The notes under the pieces are model-generated. The model worked only from the letters and a program-made list of their open reading frames with translations, ran no database searches and was not told the origin of the DNA. 64,000 nt of DNA from Gorsachius magnificus (lineage: Eukaryota; Chordata; Aves; Pelecaniformes; Ardeidae), in assembly GCA_034008185.1 (NCBI GenBank), contig CM067083.1, positions 119,248,837 to 119,312,836 on the forward strand, read 5' to 3'. The first letter of the stretch is position 1, and every line of letters starts with the position of its first letter. Shown here in pieces: positions 50,101 to 55,922 of the stretch. The position numbers and the translations under genes are program-made.

Positions 50101-50840
50101 TCTAGCTGGATGCGTTCTCTGCCCTGTCCCTCTGCACAGTCACAAAAAAGGCAGCGCCAGCAGTGGGGAGTCCCAGGGTAGGGCAGGATTGCTCCTTCAA
50201 ACAAAGCAGCCTAATCCAGGCTGAAGCACCCGCACAACCGCAGCCCAAGGACACAGTTTTCATTACAACTCAGCTGACTGAGCTGCAACCCCACTTTCCC
50301 AACTCTCTCATGACTTGATGTCTTCTGCAGGGGTAGGTTTGAGGTTTTTTTGTGGTTTTGGTTTTGTAATCAGTTCATCTCACTAAAGCAGGTCACCATG
50401 GCTACAAACAACTCTTGGTACACTGCAGCAGTAGGAAGAAGACAGAATATAGAGTGCAAGGGTACAGACCAAAAGAAATGACGAATAAGAATAGACAGCA
50501 GAACTTAAACAAAAAAGGTCCTCAAAAGCATACTAAAAAAGAGTAATCATCTCGGAGGTCTTCCAGTTAAAAAAAAAATCATCTTGTTACAAATACAACT
50601 GACATGTATTCTAACCACTTCAATAATAACTAGCCTGCTGTATGATCACAGTAAACCCAAATCAATGCAGAAGACTCACCTTCACAAAATTGTCAGGGAA
50701 CATACCCCTTCTGCCATTCAGCTCCCCTTCTAACCATCCTTCTTCTTCCAGTTTTTTCACATTCCTGATGATTTCCCCAACTCGGATCGTTAACTCATCG
50801 TCATGCACTGCATCGTAGTCATATTCCACGATATAGTCCA
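2056..50840 (-). CDS. CD2AP: CD2AP, CD2-associated adaptor protein (partial, exons 2-13)
   Basis: CD2AP is a cytoplasmic scaffold that links receptors and slit-diaphragm proteins (CD2, nephrin) to CBL-dependent endocytosis and to actin through capping protein. Twelve minus-strand exons join in frame: 50840-50680, 32304-32151, 28587-28487, 24019-23899, 21427-21243, 17629-17521, 12717-12626, 10326-10222, 7775-7739, 7363-7301, 4559-4400, 2198-2056. The product has SH3 domains at about residues 2-58, 109-168 and 278-337, then a proline-rich region. The SH3-1 start ([11 protein letters not shown]) distinguishes CD2AP from its paralogue SH3KBP1/CIN85, which I recall as having EAIVEFDYQA there. About 478 of an expected roughly 640 residues are present. 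Exon 1 (expected to supply ATGG) and the exons for the capping-protein-interaction motif and coiled coil are outside the window. Identity rests on remembered family sequence, not a search, but the match is strong across all exons. Confidence 0.97.
2199..4399 (-). other. CD2AP: CD2AP intron 12
   Basis: About 2.2 kb between exons 12 and 13. It holds a CAAA/CCAAA-rich low-complexity stretch near 2703-2757. Otherwise no feature was recognised. Confidence 0.88.
4400..4559 (-). CDS. CD2AP: CD2AP exon 12: proline-rich region
   Basis: 160 bp. AT completes an Asp codon, 52 codons follow (residues 379-430), and AA begins the next. Recognisable blocks are [19 protein letters not shown] and then [15 protein letters not shown]. 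The acceptor is TTTGTCAG. The donor is taken as AA|GTCAGT because exon 13 opens with a single base completing a codon, so exon 12 must leave two. The nearby TCA|GTATGA would break the frame. The human form, as I recall it, has a run of prolines after KPV that is replaced here by LPSS. Confidence 0.92.
4560..7300 (-). other. CD2AP: CD2AP intron 11
   Basis: About 2.7 kb. It contains one short CR1 fragment near 6585-6740 (listed separately) and AT-rich unique sequence with a direct 11-12 bp repeat (TTTTTGATCAA) at about 5639-5660. Confidence 0.88.
6585..6740 (+). mobile_element. CR1 LINE fragment, degraded
   Basis: Translation across frames gives RKKFF followed by [17 protein letters not shown], the conserved C-terminal block of CR1 ORF2 (family form HWN-LP-EVV-APSLE). 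The two parts are in different frames, so it carries at least one frameshift. Plus strand, opposite to CD2AP. Confidence 0.75.
7301..7363 (-). CDS. CD2AP: CD2AP exon 11: Lys/Pro/Glu-rich linker
   Basis: 63 bp. CT completes an Ala codon from exon 10; 20 codons follow (residues 358-377) plus one base. It encodes [20 protein letters not shown]. The acceptor is ATTCAG and the donor is AAAAG|GTGAGA. The APKPEL start and the PEEK end are family features. The intron separating it from exon 10 is only 375 bp, the shortest in the window. Confidence 0.93.
7364..7738 (-). other. CD2AP: CD2AP intron 10
   Basis: 375 bp, the shortest intron here, between exons 10 and 11. No repeat was recognised. Confidence 0.9.
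7739..7775 (-). CDS. CD2AP: CD2AP exon 10: small proline-rich exon
   Basis: Only 37 bp, phase 0 in and phase 1 out, encoding [12 protein letters not shown] (residues 345-356). The acceptor is TTTGCAG|AAG and the donor is CCAG|GTACGT. This is the first proline-rich segment immediately after SH3-3 and matches the family pattern [10 protein letters not shown] across the exon 9/10 junction. It is too short for ORF-based detection and is fixed by phase and by the conserved motif. Confidence 0.94.
7776..10221 (-). other. CD2AP: CD2AP intron 9
   Basis: About 2.4 kb. It includes a short (TC)n run at about 9224-9240. No mobile element was recognised. Confidence 0.88.
10222..10326 (-). CDS. CD2AP: CD2AP exon 9: second half of third SH3 domain
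   Basis: 105 bp, 35 whole codons (residues 310-344), phase 0 at both ends. The acceptor is GTTTTAG|GACACT and the donor is CCT|GTAAGT. It encodes [20 protein letters not shown], then [15 protein letters not shown]. The double Trp of the specificity pocket is intact. The residue after PDN, normally Phe or Tyr in SH3 domains and Phe in SH3-1 and SH3-2 here, is Val (codon GTT at 10258-10260 on the minus strand), which removes a ligand-pocket aromatic. Confidence 0.95.
10327..12625 (-). other. CD2AP: CD2AP intron 8
   Basis: About 2.3 kb splitting the SH3-3 domain. AT-rich, with an A run near 10831-10844. Nothing else was recognised. Confidence 0.88.
12626..12717 (-). CDS. CD2AP: CD2AP exon 8: first half of third SH3 domain
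   Basis: 92 bp. CC completes an Ala codon, then 30 codons (residues 280-309), ending in phase 0 at IISK. The acceptor is GTTTCAG and the donor is AAG|GTAAGA. It encodes [20 protein letters not shown], the ALYDY and RT-loop part of SH3-3. Two departures from the human form I recall: Pro replaces Ala in the ALYDY-like motif (VFPYEG against LFAYEG), and the RT loop is one residue shorter (SNDEL against TNEDEL). Both preserve the frame. Confidence 0.95.
14411..15398 (-). mobile_element. CR1 LINE, 5'-truncated, 3' end intact
   Basis: The left end carries the CR1 3' terminal repeat (two copies of a CATAGAAT-type octamer, reading ATTCTATG on the element strand). The right end stops abruptly inside the reverse-transcriptase region at [11 protein letters not shown], the 5' truncation typical of CR1. 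It is GC-rich compared with its surroundings and inserted in the same orientation as CD2AP. The hexamer CGTTCA occurs at both junctions (14407-14412 and 15396-15401); CR1 usually lacks target-site duplications, so this may be chance. The reading frame is uninterrupted, which suggests a comparatively young copy. Confidence 0.95.
14418..15362 (-). CDS. CR1 ORF2 C-terminal fragment (reverse transcriptase)
   Basis: A 314-codon open frame for the C-terminal half of the CR1 polyprotein; the frame stays open a further dozen codons to the truncation point near 15396. Landmarks in order: [11 protein letters not shown], the catalytic motif FADDTKLSG with its two aspartates, [16 protein letters not shown] (thumb region), then the [20 protein letters not shown] and [15 protein letters not shown] blocks. 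The stop falls in the 3' terminal repeat. The endonuclease domain and the N-terminal reverse-transcriptase motifs are missing, so it cannot act autonomously. It is a retrotransposon remnant, not a host gene. Confidence 0.9.
   Translation of the reverse strand: MLFNTFINDLDSEIECTLSKFADDTKLSGVADTPEGRDVIQRDLDRLERWACVNLMRFNKAKCKVLHLGRGNPQYQYRLGEERMESSPAERDLGVLVDEKLDMSQQCALAAQKANPVLGCIRRSVASRSREVILPLCSALVRPHLEYCVQLWSPQHKKDMELLERVQRRATKMIRGLEHLSYEDRLRELGLFSLEKRRLQGDLITAFQYLKGAYRKDGENLFSRASCVRTRGNGFKLNQGRFRLDMRRKFFTMRVVKHWNGLPREVVEAPSLGTFKARLDGALSNRIWLVVSLLPAGGLDWMTSRGPFQTQNIL
17521..17629 (-). CDS. CD2AP: CD2AP exon 7: divergent linker before SH3-3
   Basis: 109 bp, phase 0 in and phase 1 out, 36 codons (residues 243-278). 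The acceptor is CATATAG|CCATCA and the donor is AAAAG|GTAAGG. The product begins [16 protein letters not shown] and ends [12 protein letters not shown]. It is flanked by good splice sites and keeps the reading frame between exons 6 and 8, which is the main evidence. Its sequence is only loosely like the human linker as I recall it (a Lys/Glu/Ser-rich end just before AKEYCR). Skipping it would shift the frame, so it is probably constitutive. I am less sure of it than of the SH3 exons. Confidence 0.88.
17630..21242 (-). other. CD2AP: CD2AP intron 6
   Basis: About 3.6 kb. It contains a CR1 fragment at 19528 to about 20005. Otherwise no repeat was recognised. Confidence 0.88.
19528..20005 (-). 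mobile_element. CR1 LINE 3' fragment, diverged
   Basis: It begins with the CR1 3' terminal repeat at 19528 and the characteristic TAGGTTGGAAGGGACC next to it. It follows the same order as the 14.4 kb copy: the LDIRQKFF block and then the [13 protein letters not shown] block on the minus strand. The frame is broken in several places and similarity fades near 20005. It is an older relative of the intron 7 copy, in the same orientation. Confidence 0.9.
21243..21427 (-). CDS. CD2AP: CD2AP exon 6: linker with [12 protein letters not shown] block
   Basis: 185 bp. AG completes a Glu codon from exon 5, followed by 61 codons (residues 182-242), ending in phase 0 at KKQDK. It is a Ser/Pro/Gly-rich stretch ([12 protein letters not shown]) followed by the CD2AP/CIN85-family signature [20 protein letters not shown] and then a Ser/Glu/Lys-rich tail. 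The acceptor is TTTCAG|AG. The donor is AAG|GTTTGT, a poor match after the GT; phase and the protein alignment still place the junction here. Translation continues open into the intron for a short distance, so the donor choice rests on frame rather than on a stop codon. Confidence 0.95.
21428..23898 (-). other. CD2AP: CD2AP intron 5
   Basis: About 2.5 kb. It has a T run at about 22194-22207 and an A run at 22968-22988. No mobile element was recognised. Confidence 0.88.
22968..22988. repeat. A homopolymer (21 bases)
   Basis: Uninterrupted A run in intron 5. No adjoining retrocopy was recognised. Confidence 0.93.
23899..24019 (-). CDS. CD2AP: CD2AP exon 5: second half of second SH3 domain
   Basis: 121 bp, phase 0 in and phase 1 out, 40 codons (residues 141-180). 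It starts [20 protein letters not shown], giving the tandem Trp and the PSNFV pocket strand of SH3-2, then an acidic tail [16 protein letters not shown]. The acceptor is TATACAG; the donor is CACAG|GTGGTA, weaker than consensus at +4 to +6. All core SH3-2 residues expected of a functional ligand pocket are present. The acidic tail runs into the linker encoded by exon 6. Confidence 0.96.
26012..26022. repeat. G homopolymer (11 bases)
   Basis: An uninterrupted run of G in AT-rich intron sequence. It is the longest G run I noticed in the window. Confidence 0.9.
26602..26629. repeat. AT-rich inverted repeat
   Basis: Ten-base arms TATATATAAA and TTTATATATA are perfectly complementary around an eight-base spacer CAGCACCT. 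It is probably a by-product of AT microsatellite sequence. Confidence 0.8.
27731..27824 (+). mobile_element. CR1 LINE 3' end fragment
   Basis: It ends with GGTTGGACTTTGTGATCTTA, then a TCTTTTCCAACCTAAA stretch and CCTATGATTC, the standard CR1 3' tail on the plus strand. Only about 90 bp is recognisable. Confidence 0.88.
28487..28587 (-). CDS. CD2AP: CD2AP exon 4: first half of second SH3 domain
   Basis: 101 bp. GG completes an Arg codon split with exon 3; 33 codons follow (residues 108-140) and the exon ends in phase 0 at SEE. The acceptor is AATCAG and the donor is GAG|GTAAGC. It encodes [20 protein letters not shown], the ALYDY-like LFEYIP and RT loop of SH3-2, then [11 protein letters not shown]. 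The domain is completed by exon 5. An intron at this point in the n-Src loop region recurs in SH3-3 (exon 8/9), consistent with duplicated domain units. Confidence 0.96.
31014..31085 (-). mobile_element. CR1 LINE 3' end fragment
   Basis: ACAGAATCCTAGAAT followed by AGTTGGAAGGACCCATAGGG is the minus-strand CR1 3' terminus. The fragment is about 70 bp and diverged. Confidence 0.75.
31172..31211. repeat. 20-bp tandem duplication
   Basis: Two adjacent copies of CTGCCAATACAGATCAGATT with a single G/A difference. Confidence 0.92.
32151..32304 (-). CDS. CD2AP: CD2AP exon 3: linker between SH3-1 and SH3-2
   Basis: 154 bp, entering in phase 0 and leaving in phase 1, with acceptor TTTCAG|GAAG and donor AAGA|GTACGT. 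It encodes residues 56-106, beginning [11 protein letters not shown] and containing the conserved block [19 protein letters not shown], then a basic end (SFKK). The linker joins the first two SH3 domains and has no fold of its own that I can see. The central block is the strongest identifier; the flanking Lys/Pro-rich stretches differ from human by conservative changes. Confidence 0.96.
33090..34000 (-). mobile_element. Probable ancient CR1/L3-like LINE, highly diverged
   Basis: Three patches in the right order resemble old CR1-type elements read on the minus strand: GATCAATGACCCATCTAGTGC near 33100, the CATCTGCCACCCTTTTAGCC stretch near 33787, and the CAGATGACCAGAGATGCTGA to CTCCTGGGGGATCCCATTGCC block at 33900-33962, which parallels the antisense of the reverse-transcriptase segment seen clearly at 15320-15395. 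The middle is unrecognisable by eye. The plus-strand open frame across it is antisense to this element. Confidence 0.5.
34770..34827. repeat. CAAA/CCAAA low-complexity tract
   Basis: A run built only of A and C in units such as CAAAA, CAAAC and CCAAAA. A similar tract occurs at 2703-2757. Confidence 0.9.
36197..36257 (+). mobile_element. CR1 LINE 3' end fragment
   Basis: TTGGACTTGATGATTTTAAA followed by TCTTTTCCAACCTACATGA and two TTCTATG-type units is the CR1 3' tail on the plus strand, opposite to CD2AP. Confidence 0.88.
37785..37856. other. Local CpG cluster in intron 2
   Basis: About seven CpG dinucleotides in roughly 70 bp (around CCGGTGCATCGCTGCGGCGG), in an intron where CpG is otherwise rare. 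It is far smaller than a standard CpG island. It could mark an internal regulatory element or a recent GC-rich insertion. Confidence 0.4.
42557..42596. repeat. 19-bp tandem duplication
   Basis: Two perfect adjacent copies of ATATTTTAAAATACTAAAT; each unit contains the palindrome ATTTTAAAAT. Confidence 0.92.
42730..42755. repeat. T-rich homopolymer tract
   Basis: T run with a single interrupting A at 42738. The element orientation, if any, is unclear; no gene-like sequence adjoins it. Confidence 0.9.
45025..45040. repeat. T homopolymer
   Basis: Sixteen T in a row directly beside the CpG-rich patch that starts near 45100. Confidence 0.9.
45100..45265. other. CpG- and GC-enriched patch in intron 2
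   Basis: About ten CpGs within roughly 160 bp (GGCTCGGCGCTAAGCTGAGC, then TATCGCGGACACGTCCTCTGG and GCGAGCGGGCAGC), preceded by a CACGTG E-box core at about 45082-45087. It is the strongest candidate internal regulatory region by composition, but no conserved promoter element or start site can be shown from one sequence. Confidence 0.35.
50680..50840 (-). CDS. CD2AP: CD2AP exon 2: first SH3 domain
   Basis: 161 bp. It enters in phase 1 (TG completing the Val-2 codon begun in exon 1) and encodes 53 further codons, residues 3-55, ending [13 protein letters not shown]. The acceptor is TTTTTAG after a long pyrimidine run; the donor is AAG|GTGAGT. SH3 landmarks are all present: the ALYDY-like VEYDYDAV, the acidic RT loop HDDELTI, the specificity Trp in [10 protein letters not shown], and the FPDNFV strand with its pocket aromatic. 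This domain binds atypical PxxxPR motifs such as that of CBL. It is nearly identical to human as I recall it; the visible difference is Glu for Gln before EEGWL. Confidence 0.97.
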
Positions 50841-52086
50841 CTAAAAAGAAAAAAAAAAAACCCACAGTGAATGGAACTTGGACATGGAAATGCAACTTGA
50901 AAGCCACGCACGTACAGAAAGGCAGACCTAACGACAAATGGCAAGAACAAGTGTCTCCCTTACAGCAACACTTATTTGTGAATTGTAGTGTGCCCAACCA
51001 TTCTGGAGAGGGGGAAAAAACCTGGACAGTCACCTCTTAGAATAAAGTAAACTCAGGAATACGACGCCATGCCATATTTTGTTGGTGGTGGGTAGGTTTT
51101 TGTGTGGTGGAAGGGATTGCTAGTAGCGGGTTTTTTTCCCCCGCCCCGCCAAGCCCCAGCCCAAGATTTACTAATTATGAATCACAGCCCACAGGGTGTT
51201 TGTTACTCAACATATATTCGGGGCCAAGGCGGGAGAAAGGTTCAAATTGTGCATATATGGTACATACATATAGGCAATGTTTTGTTAATTCTCATGCTTG
51301 CATCTGCTATTATAGCTGCAAAAAAAACCTGATTGCTGCACACACAATATTTTTGCAGGTTTGATCCAAGAAATGCAATACAGCCAGAAGGAGTATGATT
51401 GACAATATCATAAAACTTAATTTGCACAGACATGCAAAAGGCACCCTCTTTCAGATTCATCTTGTTTTGTATGAAGAAGAATAAGCAAGAGAGCTTTAAT
51501 TTTGATATAATTAAGTTTACTGAGAGGAGCACAGCGATGTTTTTACATACTTGTCCATTTGTTGCACAAGATCCATGAGAGTTGCTTACTGACAGCTTAA
51601 GGTTTGTTTGGCAATAAAAACTCATTTGTTCATGAAGAAATTCTGTTTATGCCAGAAACTTCCACAAACCTGCAGCAATCAAATAATCTTCCCTCTCACT
51701 CAAATCCCCTCAGGACACCCAGGCACTACCAGATGTAACACTGCTGTCACCAAAACCTCCCTCTCCTCTGCAGATCACAACCAACACCCACAAAGATGAG
51801 AGCACAGCAGGGTTAAGAGACAGAAATCCTGAATGCCTGTGAAAGTGGGGGTTTTTTTTCCCCCGATTACTCTTTATTTTATCAGCATATGATAATATCC
51901 AACAATTAATTCACAAATTAAGGAACCAAACTGGAGAAAGTATTTATTCCTGGTATTGAACTTACAGCTCCATTAAATCAATGTATTTATTCTGATCTAT
52001 GGACAGTTTTGATCAAAAGTGCTGGCGCACGCATGTTGCAACGTAGCCTTTATCCCTCTGCTGCCTACAGATGGAAGTCAGAAAAC

Positions 52087-52127
52087 CCTTGGTAAAGACC
52101 AGAAAAAAACCTTGGTAAAGACCAGAA
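52087..52127. repeat. 18-bp direct repeat, period 23
   Basis: CCTTGGTAAAGACCAGAA occurs twice, separated by five A residues. Confidence 0.9.
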
Positions 52128-54349
52128 CTCTGTGATGGTGCCATGCATACGAGAGAAGTGAGAATGATCTGTCTGGCGAACTATTTTCCAAATACACCCA
52201 TTAACAAAGAAGCCAGTCAAATACAAACAGGAAGACTTCATTTTGCTTTTTCTCATTCGAGCACGAAAATTTGTTTTCTTCATTATGAACAGAAGTCATC
52301 ACCAGTTATCTGCTCATGATACACACTCTGGAACTCCTAACATATGCTTTTTGTATTGTATACATTTATTTTTACCAAAAGTATTCTCTAAGCTTGCTTC
52401 AAAGCATCGTGTTTCCCCATTACTGCCTGCAGCAAGCATAGGAGTTTTGTCTTGCTTCTGCACTGTATTGTTTTTTGAGTGGCTAAGATGAAATATTGCC
52501 CAACAGATAGGAAATTCTGGCAGCCACAGATCGTAAAGACAACTGCTATTCATCACCTACAGTCTGGAAATAAAAGTGTCATCTTCTAACCAACTCACCC
52601 AACCATTTTGGAAACCTACAAATGCATAAAAATGTAAAAAAAAAAAAAATCCATGCTACATATTTCTCTCATGATAAACTCTGTTTTTAAGCACATTAGC
52701 AGGTATTGTATTTCAAATTTAAACATTATAGGACAGTTTTACGAAGTTAAACATGGAAATTGGATAACAGTACAGTGTCGGTCATGGTAAATGCTTACAG
52801 CATTGCAGACTATGACCTGAACTGCCAAACACCTGGTCCTTTTTCCACAGAAGTAGGAGGCAAACATAGCCACACTATGTCAATATGAACTAATTATTCT
52901 GAAAGCTTCTTTTTTTCCTTGGGGGAACATTTCTATATTTGTGCTTGAAATGCACAACACATTCATTTTGGTCACCTTTCCAGACTGTAAAACAAACTCA
53001 GTCACGTCAACAACCAAAGGAGGCTCTCAAGAACTTCCCAGTCATCATTCACAAGTTTGTGTTCCAAAGATAAATAGCAGCAAATGAATAACAGCTTTTT
53101 ATTTTTGAGATTTAGGTGCTGAATTTCCTCCTGTATGTCAGTGATATTCAGTGCCACCCTCATTCTCATGGACACATATATAAAACCCTATTCTCTCACC
53201 TCAAAAGTGAGAGAGGTCACAAGGAATGTCAAGATAGTTTCATCCCGTACATTTTTTCATGTGATGCACAGAAACAGCAAGAGGCTACACATCTCACTAC
53301 TACTTGGTCCTCAAGAGGAACACTTACCAGTTTTGCTTTTCAACATTAGCAAGTAGCAGTACATGAACCGTCCAGGTAATTAGGACTGCAGTGTGATGGG
53401 CAAGAAACCATTCTACTGCCAGATTAAGTAAGCCTCTGAAATACCTTCAAGTCTAATATTTACCCAAGCAAAAACAATGTTCAGTAGTGACAGAAAGCGT
53501 TTTTAAGGAATCGCAACTCCTTATAACAACAATAATTAGGAGTCATTTTAGTCCACAGATTACACATCTGAATTACAGTTCTGATGATTCAAGTTCTCAC
53601 TTAAAAGCTTTACTCATGAACAGGCGTGATACTAAAATCAGTCAGCAATAAGTTGAACTGCAGTAATATAAGCTGGTCAAAACTCCCACAACCCAGAAAG
53701 TCTCAATTGGTAGAAGGTGCAGCAGAACACCTCAGCAACACAAATCACCAAAAATACCTATCTTACCTCCCCCTCTGCTTCTACACAGCTTTCTTAATTT
53801 CAGGCCCAACTCAAATCAATTATATGTGGCTTAAAAGTCCATAACAGCCAAGTCTTGGATGAAAAAGCCTTCTCAAGCATTAGCATGAACACTGGGAGGT
53901 TAACCATGCTTTTCACGCACATCCATCAGGACCAAAGCTCACCTGAGAGGGAGACAACATTCACCTCAGTTTTCACAGGCAGCATGGGCCATCACAAACC
54001 ACCTCCCACACTGTGTGCAAAGAAGATGACTTTATCCTAGATCTCTAACAAGTAAGTGGCAAACTTGTTTTGGCAAGAATTTAAATATAAACGTAAGACA
54101 TCACCTGGCATGTGCTTCCATCCAAGGGAAGAGGGAAGGAAACAGAAAAATGACAAGCCAAATCAGAGTTGATTAGGGCATTACAGAAAATAAATTATAA
54201 CAGACTGTAAGAACTGCCAGAACAGATTTAGAAACACCCGACTACGTTCAGTGCCCTGGTAGCAGTCAAGGAGCTCTGTTCAATGAAGCATCAGAGGGAG
54301 CTGAGCCAGTGCCACCCAACAGCACCATGGTGGTGATAGTGGGAATCAG

Positions 54350-55480
54350 CAAAGCTGTATGAAGAGGAAATCATGCCTGACCAACCTCACAGTCTTCTTC
54401 CACAATGAAATGACTACTTCACTGGATGATGGGAAAGCAGTGGACGCTGTCTCCTGTAACATCCTTGTGCACAAACTGATGGAGTACAGGCCAGATGAGT
54501 GTAAAGTGAAAGGGACTGAAAACTGTCCAAAATGCCAGGTTCAAAGGGTTGTGATCAGTGACAGACAGTCCAGCTGGAGGAGAGTCACCAACGGTGTGCC
54601 CCAGGAGTCACTGCTAAATTGTTCAGTACCTTTATTAAAGATCAGGAAGATGGGACTCAATGCACCCTCAGCAAGTCTGCAGATGATACAAAACCACGAG
54701 GAGTGGCTGACAGTCCAGAGAGGTACGCTGCTATTCAGAGGAATGTTAACAGGCTAAGGAAACAGGCCAACGCAAACCTCATGAAGTTCAAAGGGAAATG
54801 CCAAATCCTGCCCCTGGGAAGGAACAACCCCATGCACCAGTACGGGCTGCGGACTGCCTGGCTGGAAAGCAGCTTGGCAGAGGAGGATCTGGTGGATACC
54901 ACATTGACGTGAGCCAGCAACATACCCATGCAGCAAAAGGCGACCAACAGCATCTTGGGCTGCATTAGGAGGAGTACTGCCAGCAGGTCAAGGGAGGTGA
55001 TCCTTACCCTCTGCTCAGCACTGGTGAGACCCATCTGGAGTGCTTGGTCCTGTCCTGGGCTCCCCCAGTACAAGACAGATGTGAATATACTAGAGTGAAC
55101 TCAACAAACGGCCACGAAGATGATTAAGGGACTGGACTATCTTCATACAAGGAAAGGCTGAAAGAGCTGGGAGAAGGCTCAGGGAGATCTCATTGATGAG
55201 GGCGTGGAAAAGACCAAGCAGTGCCCAGTGAAAGAATGAGAGGCAGCGGACACAAACTGAAACAGAACAAATTCCAACTAAATATACACACACACTGCAA
55301 AAGTGATCAAAAACTGGAACAGTTTGTCCTGAGGGGCTGTGTGGTCCCCTTAGAGGTGCTCAAAACCCAACTGGGCATAGTCCTGAGCAACTTGATGTAG
55401 CTGACCCTGCTCTGAGCAGGAGAGTTGGACTAGATGATTCCAAAGGTGCCTTCCAGCCACAGCCATTCTGGGACTCATTC
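54350..55480 (+). mobile_element. CR1 LINE, long but degraded copy
   Basis: The plus strand shows CR1 reverse-transcriptase order across at least two frames: KSCLTNLTVFF and DDGKAVDAVS, QRVVISDRQSSWRRVTNGVP, then after a frame change TLSKSADDTKPRGVADSPE and ANLMKFKGKCQILPLGRNNP. The 3' end is GTTGGACTAGATGATTCCAA to GCCATTCTGGGACTC. The catalytic FADD reads SADD, segments around SKAFDTVSHNIL are deleted, and stops follow, so it is dead. The 3' half resembles a different CR1 subfamily from the 14.4 kb copy. Orientation is opposite to CD2AP. Confidence 0.9.
54619..54912 (+). pseudogene. CR1 reverse-transcriptase remnant
   Basis: A 97-codon open piece of the CR1 ORF2, with the motifs SKSADDTK, ANLMKFKGK and LPLGRNNP. 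It is frameshifted from the upstream piece at 54359-54640 and lacks the endonuclease and the rest of the polyprotein. Non-functional. Confidence 0.85.
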
Positions 55481-55622
55481 AAGCCAAAGCTTAGATGGCA
55501 GCTTTCTGTCATCCAGCCATGACAGCTTTCCAACATAATTAGGGAACTTCCCAGATGGTGCTTTTTGAAGGTTTTAACCCATTTTCAGGGGCACAGGATC
55601 GATTAAATCAACAATGCTAAGC

Positions 55623-55658
55623 AAAAAAAAAAAAAAAAAAAAATAAAAAAAAAAAAAA
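55623..55658. repeat. Poly-A tract with one T
   Basis: 36 bases, all A except the T at 55644. It lies about 140 bp downstream of the CR1 end at 55480, so it is not that element's tail; CR1 elements do not end in poly-A. Confidence 0.92.
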
Positions 55659-55887
55659 TTAACTGGACATCTTTGGGGGAAAGGTGGTTATAGCAGGCTT
55701 TATGAGATTGGCCTTAAGGAGTTCAGCTCTTGGTTTCGAGCAAGATGACAAGCTGACTAATGAAAGAATAAAACAGACCAAACACGCCAAAGCCAGTCAG
55801 CCCTATCAACAACTACAAGACAAAAAGCATCCTATCTAACAACGCTGCCTCTGACAAAATAGCTCACGCCATTAGCCAGCACAGCAG

Positions 55888-55922
55888 CACTGCCAGCACA
55901 GGGCAGTCACTGCCAGCACAGG
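55888..55922. repeat. 15-bp direct repeat, period 20
   Basis: CACTGCCAGCACAGG occurs twice, five bases apart. A partial third copy (CCAGCACAGCAGCACTGCC) precedes it. Confidence 0.88.

Larger units (their letters stand above)
32305..50679 (-). other. CD2AP: CD2AP intron 2
   Basis: The largest complete intron in the window, about 18.4 kb between SH3-1 and the linker exon. Contents listed separately: an ancient CR1-like element (33090-34000), a CR1 tail (36197-36257), A/C-rich low-complexity sequence (34770-34827), CpG clusters (37785-37856, 45100-45265), T tracts (42730-42755, 45025-45040) and a 19-bp duplication (42557-42596). No other exon-like block with family similarity was found. Confidence 0.88.

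Noticed and set aside
50841..51033. In-frame upstream extension of exon 2 with its own ATG at 51033
   Set aside because: The frame runs through the polypyrimidine tract (a run of Phe) and the acceptor AG; the family starts with MVDY split after ATGG, so the splice model is preferred over an intronic start.
51119..51165. GC-box-like CCCCCGCCCCGCC about 300 bp upstream of exon 2, as a promoter
   Set aside because: A single short pyrimidine-rich run without surrounding CpG density or start-site elements; more likely low-complexity sequence.
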